Positions 17,439 to 27,198 are shown, counted from the first letter of the stretch. The stretch is 64,000 bases of DNA from DVEG01 sp964405435 (GCA_964405435.1 CAYOOD010000015.1:40275-104274); one strand, 5' to 3'. Made by a program: numbers and translations. Notes: a model not told the origin generated them from the sequence alone.

Positions 17439-19601
17439 CTACGAACGGCGCGCCAATTCCATGAGGGTTTTTTGGCTGCACTGTTCGCCGAACTCGTCGA
17501 GGGGGCGGCGCTGGATGTAGGAACCATCGGGCTGCAATTCCCAGGCTTGGCGGTTGTCGGCGAGGAGGATGCCGAGGATTTCTTGCAAATCTTTGGAAAG
17601 TTCGGGATCTTCAACTGGCGCGATCGCTTCAACGCGGCGGTTGAGATTGCGCGTCATCCAATCGGCACTGCCGATATAAACCTCCTCCTGCCCGCGATTG
17701 TGAAAGTAAAATATCCGCGAGTGTTCCAAAAAGCGACCGACGATACTGATGACTTTGATATTCTCGCTGACGCCGGGGACGCCCGGGCGCAAGCAGCACA
17801 TGCCGCGCACGATTAAATCGATGCGCACGCCGGCGATGGAGGCTTCGTAGAGCGCGGCAATAATCGCCGGATCGACGAGAGAGTTCATTTTGGCGACAAT
17901 GCGGGCGCTGTAGCCGTTGTTGCAGTGTTCGATTTCGCGGCGGATGAGGGCGAGGGTGCGATCGCGCATGTTCACCGGCGCAACCAACAACTTTCGATAA
18001 GAACGCTGCCGCGAATACCCCGTCAAATAATTAAACAAATCCGTCAAATCCGCTCCCAAATCGTCCCGCGAACTGAGCAATCCCAAATCCGTATAAATCC
18101 GCGCCGTTTTGGGATTGTAATTGCCCGTGCCGATGTGAACGTAGCGGCGGATGCGGTCTTCTTCCCGGCGCACCACCATTGCAATTTTGGTGTGCGTCTT
18201 CAATCCGACCAAACCGTAGACGACGTGAACCCCTGCCTTTTCTAACTTCCGCGCCCAAATAATATTATTCTCCTCGTCAAATCGGGCCTTCAATTCCACC
18301 AAAACCGCCACTTGCTTGCCATTTTCAGCGGCAGCAATCAGGGCATTCAGAATCGGCGAATCTCCAGAGGTGCGGTAGAGAGTCATTTTAATCGCCAGTA
18401 CGGCAGGATCGTGAGCGGCTATAGTCAGAAAGCGCTGCACGGTTGCAGAAAACGAGTGATAGGGATGGTGCAATAGGAAATCGCGCTGGCGGAGCAAGGC
18501 AAATAAATCTTGCCCTTCGTCGCCCTCTAGCTCCTCCTCGCCGACTGTCGGATCGCTGAGGCGGCGGAAACAGGCAGGCACCACCGACTTCCAGGGCGGA
18601 TCTTTGAGTTCCGGCAGGGGCAATTCCATGAACGACATCAAATCACCCAGACACAGCAACCCCTCGACTTCGTAGACATCGCTGGGCGCGAGGGAAAGTT
18701 CTTCCACGAGCATGTCTCTAACGGGAGCGGGCATGGTTTCTTGAATTTCCATGCGCACGACTTCGCCGCTGAGTCGCCGCTTTCGCAGCTCTTGTTCGAT
18801 CGCCTGCATCAGGTCGTCTGCTTCGTCTTCCTCGACTTCCAAGTCAGCATTCCGGGTAATGCGGAACGGGTAATATTCCTGAATGTTCATTCCCGGAAAC
18901 AAAAACTCTAGATTGTGGGCAATGACCTGCTCTAAGGGAACGCCCGTCCAGATAGCGGCGTTCCCCTGATGGTGGATGCGCAATTCTTCCGGCAAGGGGA
19001 CGAAACGCGGTAGCAGCCGGGGCACTTTGACGCGGGCGAAAAGTTCTTCTTCGGTTTCCGGATCTTTGACGACAACGGCGAGGTTGAGGCTGCGGTTGGA
19101 GATGTAGGGAAATGGATGACCCGGATCGACTGCTAGGGGCGTCAGGACGGGGAAAATTTGCTCCTCGAAATAGGTTTGCAGGTAGAGGCGCTGTTCTTGG
19201 CTCAAATCTACATACTCGAGGATGTGAATGCCGCAGGCAACCAGTTGGGGGCGCAAGACTTCTTCAAAGTGCTGGTGCTGCAGTTTTACCATCGGGTGCA
19301 GCTTTTCGCTGATTAAATCGAGCTGTTCTTTGGGCGATCGCCCGTCGGCGGACAACTGGCTGACTTTGGCTTCGAGCTGCTGCTTGAGGGCGGCTACGCG
19401 CACCATGAAGTATTCGTCGAGGTTAGAGCTGAAGATTGCCAAAAACTTCAGGCGCTCGAGCAGCGGCGTCCTCTCGTCCAGGGCTTCGTGCAACACCCGG
19501 TAATTGAATTCTACCCAACTGAACTCGCGGTTGAAGTAGTATTGGGGGTCTTGCAGGTTGATTTCGGAGATAGTTTCTGTGGGATTTTGGGTGGCGGTCA
19601 T
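17439..19601 (-). CDS. ppk1: polyphosphate kinase 1
   Basis: 720 residues, the standard PPK1 length. The enzyme makes long-chain polyphosphate from ATP reversibly. The N-domain begins NREFSWVEFNYRVLHEA, followed by FLAIFSSNLDEYFMVR. The catalytic phospholipase-D-like domains carry the HxK motif in LKTHTKIAM, YVHIGTGNYNPKTA and FYFHNRGQEEVYIGS (conserved histidines). The gene has no same-strand partner directly upstream; a 68-residue hypothetical precedes it by 182 bases. Polyphosphate storage would suit a bloom-forming cyanobacterium with changing phosphate supply. Confidence 0.97.
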   Translation of the reverse strand: MTATQNPTETISEINLQDPQYYFNREFSWVEFNYRVLHEALDERTPLLERLKFLAIFSSNLDEYFMVRVAALKQQLEAKVSQLSADGRSPKEQLDLISEKLHPMVKLQHQHFEEVLRPQLVACGIHILEYVDLSQEQRLYLQTYFEEQIFPVLTPLAVDPGHPFPYISNRSLNLAVVVKDPETEEELFARVKVPRLLPRFVPLPEELRIHHQGNAAIWTGVPLEQVIAHNLEFLFPGMNIQEYYPFRITRNADLEVEEDEADDLMQAIEQELRKRRLSGEVVRMEIQETMPAPVRDMLVEELSLAPSDVYEVEGLLCLGDLMSFMELPLPELKDPPWKSVVPACFRRLSDPTVGEEELEGDEGQDLFALLRQRDFLLHHPYHSFSATVQRFLTIAAHDPAVLAIKMTLYRTSGDSPILNALIAAAENGKQVAVLVELKARFDEENNIIWARKLEKAGVHVVYGLVGLKTHTKIAMVVRREEDRIRRYVHIGTGNYNPKTARIYTDLGLLSSRDDLGADLTDLFNYLTGYSRQRSYRKLLVAPVNMRDRTLALIRREIEHCNNGYSARIVAKMNSLVDPAIIAALYEASIAGVRIDLIVRGMCCLRPGVPGVSENIKVISIVGRFLEHSRIFYFHNRGQEEVYIGSADWMTRNLNRRVEAIAPVEDPELSKDLQEILGILLADNRQAWELQPDGSYIQRRPLDEFGEQCSQKTLMELARRS

Positions 19602-19783
19602 GGTTTGAGTCGCTGCAGTCGTGAACGATAGCCGGGAGCTTGGAGCGACGGGCTTTATCGTCGAGAGGACGAGGTTAGGATATTGTGCCGATCGCCTTTT
19701 TTTAAATTTGGAATCTAAAAATCGCTCTGGCTCCCTTCTTTATTGTGCAACGCTTTCACGACCGTCCGGAGATTTCTTCACAA

Positions 19784-19990
19784 TTAAAAAACTTCGCTTT
19801 CTATTCCTTGCCACCACTCTCCCAGGTTCATTAAGTCTTTGTGAATATCGGCCAGCTCTCGGGCATATTCCTCGGCAGAGAGTGTTTCTCTGCGCTCTTG
19901 CAACTTCTGCAAGCGCATTTGTACTAACAGCCACGGCTTGGAAATGCCGTTAGTTGCTTCGACGTATTGGGCCAAATCTTTGCTGTTCAT
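19784..19990 (-). CDS. small conserved cyanobacterial protein
   Basis: 68 residues, soluble and helical, with no Cys and no membrane segment. The sequence (MNSKDLAQYVEATNGISKPW at the start, a charged helical middle, and GEWWQGIESEVF at the end) has the look of a compact helical hairpin. I have no function for it. It lies between ppk1 and sodB on the same strand, well separated from both. Confidence 0.65.
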   Translation of the reverse strand: MNSKDLAQYVEATNGISKPWLLVQMRLQKLQERRETLSAEEYARELADIHKDLMNLGEWWQGIESEVF

Positions 19991-20518
19991 GTTCTCACAG
20001 GCGTTTCAGAAAAAGTGTTAATTTTTGTAAAAATATAGCATGTTGGGGCAATTGGGCATGTTGGCAGCGCCCGCAAGCACCCAAAGCCAGCGAAGAATTA
20101 AAAAAAATTAAATGTAAAAATGGCCGACTGGACTGAGCCAGCCGGCCACGGGCGATCGCGTGTATCAGCTATTTTTCATTTAATTTGCCTATTTACATCG
20201 CGTGTCTTTAAGAAGACATGAGCCCTAGGCTCACATTTACTGCATTTCCATGCAGAAGCCTGGAAACGAGGTAGAGACGGTATTGCAAATTAGCTGCCTC
20301 GATAGGGACAAGGATGGGAGCATCCCGTTTTTGTCAAAACACCTTTTTTCAGAAGTGGGAGCGTCTCGCTCCCGATCGATCCAAGAGCGAACGAGACGTG
20401 GGTGCTAGCTCATAAAAGAGCCGCAACGCTTACGCACCCGCTTCGCGAACGCACTCCAAAAATGGGATGCTCCCGACAAGGATTCGCGCTGGCGCTAAGA
20501 AGACAGCTTCACGCGCCT
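19991..20518. other. palindrome-rich intergenic region downstream of sodB
   Basis: Contains the inverted pair gggagcatcccgttttt (about 20312-20330) and aaaaatgggatgctccc (about 20458-20474), about 130 bases apart, a perfect gggagcg-tct-cgctccc hairpin (20357-20373), and a dispersed repeat (20485-20518) that touches the sodB stop codon. No gene is seen. Confidence 0.65.
20485..20518. repeat. dispersed repeat, copy 1 (partner at 44261)
   Basis: The sequence begins cgcgctggcgct and ends acagcttcacgcgcct. It is repeated with one extra base and one change at 44261-44295. The cgcg...cgcg ends form an imperfect inverted repeat. Confidence 0.7.
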
Positions 20519-21124
20519 CTAGGCGGCGTTTGCCAGATTTTCAGCGGCAAAGTCCCAGTTAGCGAGATTGTCGAGGAAGTTCTGGATGTAGTCGGGGCGG
20601 CGATTTTGGAAGTCGAGGTAATAGGCGTGTTCCCAAACATCCAGGGTGAGCAGGGGGGTTTGCCCGTGAACGACGGGAAGTTCGGCGTTGGGAGTCTTGG
20701 TAACTTTCAGGGTGCCGTTGTCCAAAACCAGCCAAGCCCAACCGCTGCCGAATTGGGTGGCGGCGGCGTTCTTGAACTCTTCCTTGAATTTGTCGAAGCT
20801 TCCAAAGTCGGCTTTGATTTTGTCAGCCAGCGCGCCGGTGGGTTCGCCGCCGCCGCCCGGTTTCAAGGAATTCCAGAAAAAGGTGTGGTTCCAAACCTGA
20901 GCAGCGTTGTTGAAGATCCCGGTTTTGGACGGATCTTTAAAGCTGATTTGGACGATTTCTTCCAGGGACTTGTCGGCGAGATCCGTTCCCTCAATCAGTT
21001 TGTTGAGGTTGGTGACGTAAGCCGCGTGGTGCTTGTCGTGGTGGAAGGAGAAGGTTTGGGCCGACATCTGGCCCGATTCCAGGGCGTCGGAGGCAAACGG
21101 TAAGTCGGGAAGGGTAAATGCCAT
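20519..21124 (-). CDS. sodB: iron superoxide dismutase
   Basis: 201 residues. It converts superoxide to hydrogen peroxide and oxygen. Metal ligands are visible: His28 (SFHHDKHHAAYV), a His in VWNHTFFWN, and Asp/His in DVWEHAYYLD. The pattern ATQFGSGWAW with Gln in the second sphere and the PGGGGEP loop point to the iron type rather than the manganese type. There is no signal peptide, so it is cytosolic. It appears to be a single-gene transcript, with 367 bases upstream and a repeat directly at its 3' end. Confidence 0.97.
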   Translation of the reverse strand: MAFTLPDLPFASDALESGQMSAQTFSFHHDKHHAAYVTNLNKLIEGTDLADKSLEEIVQISFKDPSKTGIFNNAAQVWNHTFFWNSLKPGGGGEPTGALADKIKADFGSFDKFKEEFKNAAATQFGSGWAWLVLDNGTLKVTKTPNAELPVVHGQTPLLTLDVWEHAYYLDFQNRRPDYIQNFLDNLANWDFAAENLANAA

Positions 21125-21491
21125 CGTGTTCTATCCTCTCTAACTGCTTTGACATACAGAATCGGCAGGCTCTGGGATTGGGAGAGCCTCCGGTGGCCCG
21201 CGTCTGGTTTCCCAAACGGTGGGCTGTCGAGCTTAACGATAGAATTTTATATCAAAAGTCCAGCCGAGCCAAGTAGGTTGCCTCTTCCTTAAGGAAGAAT
21301 TGGCTGGAGAGTGGGGGCTGCGGCAGCGCGTATCGGTGCATTTAAACTTATTTTCCGGGTTTTTTCAGAAGTGGCGGCTCAACTTCGACTGATTAGAAAC
21401 CCTGAGTTCTCGGCGATCGCGGCATCCCTAAACTCTTTGCTGTCACCGGGAAGCGCGATCGCCCGTCTAGACATTTACGGCATCTGCGCGT
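21125..21491. other. upstream region of sodB
   Basis: 367 bases between the SH3 protein gene stop and the sodB start. No palindrome or gene stands out. It presumably contains the sodB promoter. Confidence 0.4.
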
Positions 21492-22094
21492 CTATTCACT
21501 GGTTGTCGCCCAATTAGACGGGCAGTAGTTGAGATATTCTGCCGCGACAAAGCCTTGCACTGGCTCAGAAATGGGCACCCAGCCATTTTGCCCCGCCCCC
21601 TGAATCGTGACCGCGCGATTGTCGGGCAAAGTCGTTATCACGTCGCTGCCAATTGACGGATTTTCTCTGACATTCAAACCGCCATAAGCGTCAATTTGCC
21701 GGCAGCTATCGCTGGCAACCGGAGTCGCAGGCGTCTGCCAAGCTCCCCTACAGTAGTTGAGGTACTCTGCCGCGACGAATCCTTGTACGGGTTCGGTAAT
21801 TGGCACCCAGCCATTTGCGCCGCGATTCTCAATGATGACAGCCTGACCGTCGGGTAAAGTCGCTGTCACATCGCTGCCAATTGACGGATTTTGTCGGACA
21901 TTCAAGCCGCCATAAGCGTCTATTTCGCGGCAGAGGGACTCTTGGGCTATTTGCCAGTCATTTTCACCCCCTTTCGGCCCCGCAGGCGTTACTTCTCTGG
22001 CTGAAGCTAAGGGGCTAGAAAGAACAGTCACAGCCATTGAAATCAATGCCGTTACTCCCAGTGATTGTTTCCACTCCTTTGCATTAATTCTCAT
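21492..22094 (-). CDS. secreted protein with two bacterial SH3 domains
   Basis: 200 residues. A signal peptide (about 1-32, with VTALISMAVTVLSSPLASA) is followed by two near-identical SH3b repeats of about 60 residues, each with DAYGGLNVR, NPSIGSDV, GWVPI and PVQGFVAAEYLNYC. Each repeat begins and ends with a Cys, which suggests an intradomain disulfide in the periplasm. Bacterial SH3 domains bind peptidoglycan or other ligands. There is no catalytic domain. An agaggt site lies just before the ATG. The strong identity between the two copies indicates recent internal duplication. Confidence 0.88.
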   Translation of the reverse strand: MRINAKEWKQSLGVTALISMAVTVLSSPLASAREVTPAGPKGGENDWQIAQESLCREIDAYGGLNVRQNPSIGSDVTATLPDGQAVIIENRGANGWVPITEPVQGFVAAEYLNYCRGAWQTPATPVASDSCRQIDAYGGLNVRENPSIGSDVITTLPDNRAVTIQGAGQNGWVPISEPVQGFVAAEYLNYCPSNWATTSE

Positions 22095-22736
22095 ATGACA
22101 AACCTCTCTATGAGTAAACTTTACAAGTTCATAATAAAATTTAATTTATCTCTTTTTCTCTATCAAAAGTTGTAAAAACTGCCAAAATTTATCAGGATTA
22201 TCGACCTGCGGGCGCTGTTTTGCCTGGAGAAACAGGAGATTGCAGAGTTTCGGCATCCCAGAACCACGCAGACAGGATGGGCGGTAAGCGCAGCTATCTA
22301 TTATGCCGCAAGCAATTGCGATCGCCTGTAGGGAACGGGATGCGCGCATCACGCAAAATCAGTTTCAACAGCAGAAGCGATCGCGCTTAACAAAATGGCG
22401 ACTTTTCCCCTTAATTTCTACCTTTTGTCAGAGGAAACACTCGCTCTGCTTTATTATGATAAGGAAGTTGATGAGATTAGAAGCCGAGAGAGCGCGCCAA
22501 GACCCCGCGAAGAAAAAGCGGAAAAATTGACGCGCGATCGCAGGGTCTGAGCCGTCAGTAATTTTTATCCCTGTCAGCGCTCTACTCGTTAATCTTATGG
22601 CGCGATCGCCATTGAAAATTAAGGGATGAATTCAGAATTCAGCATTCAGGATTTAGGATCTTGGGGAGGGATGCACAAGAGGGAGGCAAAAATTGATTGG
22701 GGTTTTTGTATTCTATTTACAGCTCTTAGCTACTGA
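22095..22736. other. intergenic region, no clear gene
   Basis: 642 bases. Short frames on both strands (for example minus strand 22146-22352) lack a start context or recognisable features. I see no structured RNA. Confidence 0.4.
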
Positions 22737-22916
22737 ATGATTGCACGTCTAATCTTTTTTATGGAAAAAAAACCAAGTAACGTTCTGCTAAATGCTCTGA
22801 TTGCTGTCGGACTACTATTCGCCATCTATGTCGTCGGCGCTTACCTCTCTACGGCTGGCAATAAAACAGAGCTAAACGAGCCAATAGAATCGCTTAACGG
22901 TGATTCGGCTTCTTAG
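22737..22916 (+). CDS. 59-residue single-span membrane protein
   Basis: A 59-codon frame, ATG 22737 to TAG 22914-22916, with a second in-frame ATG at 22761 that gives 51 residues. A positively charged N-terminus (MEKKPSN) precedes one hydrophobic helix (VLLNALIAVGLLFAIYVVGAYL), and an acidic tail follows. The layout is typical of small thylakoid or plasma-membrane proteins. No ribosome site is obvious and no family is recognised. It stands alone between non-coding stretches, so it is a plausible but unproven gene. Confidence 0.5.
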   Translation: MIARLIFFMEKKPSNVLLNALIAVGLLFAIYVVGAYLSTAGNKTELNEPIESLNGDSAS

Positions 22917-23489
22917 ATTCTATTTATAGCTCCCTAACCCAGGGATTCTGATTTTGCTTTGTTTGTGTCCTATATTTTTTCGCAACTTGTGAAATTTTAT
23001 GAGTGTTGTTGGTTCCCTAAAATAAGGTCGTGAGGGGAGGTTATTTCAACAATTATAATTTTTATATAATTTAAGTATTTTTTAGTTTTTTTGAACCGAA
23101 GCCGCTAGAGAAAATTTTTCCAGCACGGCGATTTTTCAAAAATTAGAGAGAGCTGCTGCGGGAAGGAGGAAATCAAAAATACTCTTTGATTGTAGACTCA
23201 TAAAAAATTTAAATATAGCGTTCCTAATTGAGTTGTGAAAACTCAGAAACCCGGCTTCTTCAAGAAGCCGGGTTTTCACCCCGTACAGTCGTTCACGATT
23301 CAGATAGAAACACTATAATTTGATTTTATTAGACTTATCAGATTTTTTGTACCCCGTTACCGCAAAGCCCGATCGGTGTATTGCAGATCACAAAAATGAT
23401 GAGATCCCAATCACTGGAAGCAATTGTAATGTTTTGTAAAGTAATATTAAGCATTTATTCTGTAGCCCTCATCTGGTTGAGCAAGCGTT
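22917..23489. other. intergenic region with MITE, upstream of hybrid kinase
   Basis: AT-rich stretch followed by the MITE copy at 23214-23317 and the 170-base leader of the hybrid histidine kinase. No gene is seen. Confidence 0.5.
23214..23317. repeat. MITE-like palindromic element, 104 bp
   Basis: Ends tatagcgtt (23214-23222) and aacactata (23309-23317) pair with one mismatch. The centre is the same perfect 14-bp hairpin as at 4635-4663 (here 23247-23260/23262-23275). The layout equals that at 9536-9636. Confidence 0.75.
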
Positions 23490-25694
23490 ATGAATCAAGA
23501 GCAAATTGAGAAGCACCTACAGAGATTGAAGGAGGAGCAAGAGCTCATCCTCAACCATGTGGATAATGCGATCGCGCTGTTTGACCGAGACAATCGTTTA
23601 GTATTATTCAACCGGAAACTCGCTGAAATTTGGGAAATGTCGCCGGATTGGTTCAAAGACTTTCCGCACAGCGATGTTGTCTTTGCCAGCGTAGTAGAAC
23701 GGGGCTACTGGTCGTCCGAGCAAGGGGAACAACTGCGGCAAGTGCTTCAAGACGCAAATAATGAAAGTGTTTCCGTTTGTATAGAGCAAAAAAATGGCAT
23801 TTGCCTGGAAGTCTACGCCACGATGACTTCAGACGGCGGACGGCTGTTTACCTTTCGGGATGTCACGGGCTATCGCCAGTCGCAAGATAGCTTAAATGCT
23901 GAGGTGAGGCGTCTGAGATTTTTGCTGGGTTTGACGGAGCGGCTGCAGGCTTCGGTGGACGTGCGGGAAATTGGCCAATTTGCGCTCTCGTACTTGGTAC
24001 AGGCGATGAATGCGGCTTTTGGCGACGTGAAAACGATCGGCGGGGAGGGGGCGGAACGCTATGCGGGCGTCCTGACGAATAAGATTTCTTCTCAGTTTAT
24101 TGCGACTTACGGCGCGCCGGCTGTGATTGAGATGGCGGGGCTGTTGAGTCAGGGGATTCCTTACGGGCAAGGGCTGCTGTGGGAAGTGGTAGAAACGGGT
24201 AAGCCTTTGTTTGTGGAGGATTATTACAACCACCCCAAGGCGGTGCCGGGATTTCGCCACCCGGCGATCGGGCAGTTGGGTATTTTTCCGATTCCTTCGG
24301 CGACGGGGGCGATTATTGGGGTGCTGACGCTGGAGTCGCGGACGCTGGAGAAATTGCAGGAGGCACCGCAGCAGGACATGCTGCTGGCGGCATGTCGGAC
24401 GCTGGGGGTGGCGATCGAACGCGCCCGATCGGAAGAACGCTTGCGCCAAATCAATAAAGATTTGGAGCGGGCGTCGCAGTTGAAGTCGGAGTTTTTGGCG
24501 TCGATGTCTCACGAGTTGCGGACGCCGCTGAACAGTATTTTGGGGTTTTCGGATTTGCTGCAGCGGCAAACGGGGGGCAAGCTGACGGAGCGGCAGGTGA
24601 ATCACGTCAAGGCGATCGAAAAAAGCGGGCAGCACTTGTTGCAATTGATTAATGACATTCTGGATTTGTCGAAAATTGAAGCGGGGAAAGTCGAGCTGGA
24701 TTTAGAACCGGTGTCGGTTCACGAGCTGTGCAGTCAGTGCTTGAAAATGATTCAGCCCCGCGCTGAAACGAAAAGACTGGCTCTGTCGCTGGAATTGGAC
24801 TACCAGATCGGGCAGGTGCTGCTCGACGAGCGGCGGGTGCGGCAGATGCTGATTAATTTGCTCTCGAATGCGGTGAAGTTTACGCCGGAGGGCGGGAAAG
24901 TCAAGCTGGCGGGGCGGTTGGCTTACGGCAATCAGTTGGCGGAGGACGCCCGCCCCGATCGCTCTCCGGTGAATTCAAGTACGCCCTATTTGTGTCTGGA
25001 GGCGATCGATTCTGGGATTGGGGTGCCGCAGGATAAGTGGCACTTGCTGTTCCGTCCTTTTCAGCAGGTGGATTCGTCTCTGACGCGCCGCCACGAGGGG
25101 ACGGGGCTGGGGCTGGCGCTGACGAAGCGGCTGGCGGAGTTGCACGGGGGGACGGTTTCGTTCCAGTCGGCGGTGGGCGAGGGGAGTACGTTTCGGATTT
25201 GGCTGCCGCTGCGGGAGCCGCCCCGGCTGTTTCCGAAGGAAAGCGATCGCCCTGCCGTGACGCTAGGGGCGATCGCCGATATCGGCAATGAGAGAGCTGC
25301 CAGCGATGTCAAGCGGATTTTGGTGGTGGAAGATCAGCCGCTCAATCAAATTCTGATCGCCGAGCTGCTGGAATCGGAGGGATACACGGTTGAGCTGATT
25401 TGCGAGGGGGGTGCTATGCTGGAAGCGATTTATTCGCCGCTGGTGAAGTCAGACTCGCTGCCGGACTTGATTTTAATGGACATTCAGTTGCCGGAGGTGG
25501 ACGGATTGGAGCTGATCCGCCAACTGAAGGCGCATCCGATGTGGCAGAAGGTTCCGGCGATCGCGGTGACGGCGATGGCGATGCCGGGGGATCGCGATCG
25601 CTGTCTGCAAGCAGGTGCTGACGGTTATTTGAGCAAGCCGATCGACGTCAACCAAGTGCTCTCTACTGTGGAATCTTTTATCGGCTCGAAGTAA
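23490..25694 (+). CDS. hybrid sensor histidine kinase (PAS-GAF-HK-receiver)
   Basis: 734 residues, no membrane segment, so a soluble sensor. A PAS-like domain lies at about 12-130 (VDNAIALFDRDNRLVLFNRKLAEIW) and a GAF-type domain at about 150-312. The HisKA domain has His341 (SMSHELRTPLNSI), and the ATPase domain has the N-box NLLSNAVKF and the G-boxes DSGIGV and GTGLGLAL. A C-terminal receiver domain has phospho-acceptor Asp664 (LMDIQLPEVDG) and a conserved Lys in YLSKPID. It lies 172 bases before a receiver-cyclase gene on the same strand, which is a natural output partner. The ligand is unknown; the GAF domain lacks an obvious bilin-binding Cys context. Confidence 0.95.
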   Translation: MNQEQIEKHLQRLKEEQELILNHVDNAIALFDRDNRLVLFNRKLAEIWEMSPDWFKDFPHSDVVFASVVERGYWSSEQGEQLRQVLQDANNESVSVCIEQKNGICLEVYATMTSDGGRLFTFRDVTGYRQSQDSLNAEVRRLRFLLGLTERLQASVDVREIGQFALSYLVQAMNAAFGDVKTIGGEGAERYAGVLTNKISSQFIATYGAPAVIEMAGLLSQGIPYGQGLLWEVVETGKPLFVEDYYNHPKAVPGFRHPAIGQLGIFPIPSATGAIIGVLTLESRTLEKLQEAPQQDMLLAACRTLGVAIERARSEERLRQINKDLERASQLKSEFLASMSHELRTPLNSILGFSDLLQRQTGGKLTERQVNHVKAIEKSGQHLLQLINDILDLSKIEAGKVELDLEPVSVHELCSQCLKMIQPRAETKRLALSLELDYQIGQVLLDERRVRQMLINLLSNAVKFTPEGGKVKLAGRLAYGNQLAEDARPDRSPVNSSTPYLCLEAIDSGIGVPQDKWHLLFRPFQQVDSSLTRRHEGTGLGLALTKRLAELHGGTVSFQSAVGEGSTFRIWLPLREPPRLFPKESDRPAVTLGAIADIGNERAASDVKRILVVEDQPLNQILIAELLESEGYTVELICEGGAMLEAIYSPLVKSDSLPDLILMDIQLPEVDGLELIRQLKAHPMWQKVPAIAVTAMAMPGDRDRCLQAGADGYLSKPIDVNQVLSTVESFIGSK

Positions 25695-25866
25695 AATCGA
25701 ATTAAGATAGAGCCATCTGTTGCGGGTAAATCCGCTGCGGGTCGTTTATCTGGCCGCGCGATCGGGGGCATCGGGTTGAATAGTTTTTTTGCGCTTAGCT
25801 TTCAGCTAAGAGTTCTCAGGGTTCTCTGGCAGCTCTGTTGTAGTCGCCGATTTTACTGTCACATCC

Positions 25867-27198
25867 ATGTCAAACAAGCAGCCCTGCATTCTGATCGTTG
25901 ACGACGAGCCCGGGAATTTGTACTTCCTCGAAGAGCTATTGCAATCGGAAGGCTACGCGACGCTTTCGGCGGCATCGGGCACGGAAGCCCTCGCGATCGT
26001 CAAGGCATCTACCCCGACAATGATTTTGCTAGACGTGATGATGCCGGATATGGACGGTTTTGAGGTATGCCGGCGGCTGCGGGAAGATGCAGAATTGATG
26101 GCGGTGCCGGTGATTTTTTTGACGGCGCTGGATGATGACGAGTCCCGTTTGAAGGGACTGGAAATGATGGGGGATGACTACCTCACGAAGCCGATTAAAA
26201 GCAATTTGCTGCTGACGAAAATTGCCAGTACGCTGCGCTTGCAGCAGGTGAGAGAACAGCAAGCGCGATCGCAATTCAGCCAGCAGGTGAAGGAACAAAC
26301 GCGCAGAAATCTGTCGGCAGCTTGGCAAATCAATCAAGCGCTGACGGAAAAGTTTCGGCTGTTCGTGCCGGAGCAATTCCTGCAGCGAATTGCCCCGGAG
26401 GGGGTGGAGTCGATTCAGCTCGGCAATGTGAAGGAAGAAGAAGTGAGTATTTTATTCTGCGATATTCGCGGGTTTACTGCGATCGCGGAATCTCAGCAGG
26501 CGGCGGATACGTTTCGCTGGTTGAATGCGTTTTTTACGCAGATGAATCAGGCTATCGCTTCTCAAGGCGGATTTATCGATAAGTTTCTCGGAGACGCGCT
26601 CGTGGCGGTTTTCGATCGCAAGGGGCAGCACGCGCAAGATGCCCTGACGGCAGCGGTGATGATGCGACAAAGTTTGCGCGAGTTTAATGATAACAGGGCG
26701 CTGTTTAAATTGCCAGCGCCGGTGAATATTGGGATTGGCATTCACGCGGGGAAAGTCGCGATCGGAACGTTGGGAACGGATTCTCGCATGGATTCTACGG
26801 TGATTGGGGATGTGGTGAATGCGGCGTCTCGATTGCAAGAGTTAACGAAGGTTTACGGGTGTCAGGCGATCGCGTCTTCTGCAGCGATCGCTTTGGCTCA
26901 GGAGCCAGAGCGGTTTTGCTGGCGCTGTATTGACAGCGTGGTTCCTCGCGGCAAGCAGGAGGCGATCGAAATTTACGAGGTGCTGGGGACGAACGCTTGT
27001 ATTGTAGATGAGGAGAAAGCGCGATCGCTGCAAGTTTTCAACCAAGGAATGCAGGCGTGGCAGCGGGGAGATTTTGCCGCTGCTTTGTTATATTTTCAGG
27101 AAGTTGCGAAGCAACATGCTGCAGATAAAGTGGCGGCGCTTTATGTCGAGCGGTGTCAGGAGCGCTTGGCGGCAGGGGATGAGATGGCGGTAGGGTAA
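25867..27198 (+). CDS. response regulator with class III adenylate cyclase output
   Basis: 443 residues. The receiver domain (about 6-125) has Asp56 (LLDVMMPDMDG) and Lys in YLTKPI. A linker helix leads to a class III nucleotidyl cyclase (about 190-370). Both metal Asp are present (Asp199 in FCDIRGFT, Asp243 in FLGDALVAVF), together with Lys239 and Thr311, the adenine-selecting pair type, and the transition-state Asn318/Arg322 in VVNAASRL. It should therefore be an active adenylate cyclase rather than guanylate cyclase. A helical, TPR-like tail follows. The preceding hybrid kinase probably phosphorylates it, which would make a two-component route to cAMP (inference). Confidence 0.94.
   Translation: MSNKQPCILIVDDEPGNLYFLEELLQSEGYATLSAASGTEALAIVKASTPTMILLDVMMPDMDGFEVCRRLREDAELMAVPVIFLTALDDDESRLKGLEMMGDDYLTKPIKSNLLLTKIASTLRLQQVREQQARSQFSQQVKEQTRRNLSAAWQINQALTEKFRLFVPEQFLQRIAPEGVESIQLGNVKEEEVSILFCDIRGFTAIAESQQAADTFRWLNAFFTQMNQAIASQGGFIDKFLGDALVAVFDRKGQHAQDALTAAVMMRQSLREFNDNRALFKLPAPVNIGIGIHAGKVAIGTLGTDSRMDSTVIGDVVNAASRLQELTKVYGCQAIASSAAIALAQEPERFCWRCIDSVVPRGKQEAIEIYEVLGTNACIVDEEKARSLQVFNQGMQAWQRGDFAAALLYFQEVAKQHAADKVAALYVERCQERLAAGDEMAVG

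Noticed and set aside
22146..22352. 68-codon minus-strand frame ending in DNPDKFWQFLQLLIEKKR
   Set aside because: The last third looks protein-like, but the first half is HIP1-driven and there is no start context. It may be a gene remnant; not enough to call.
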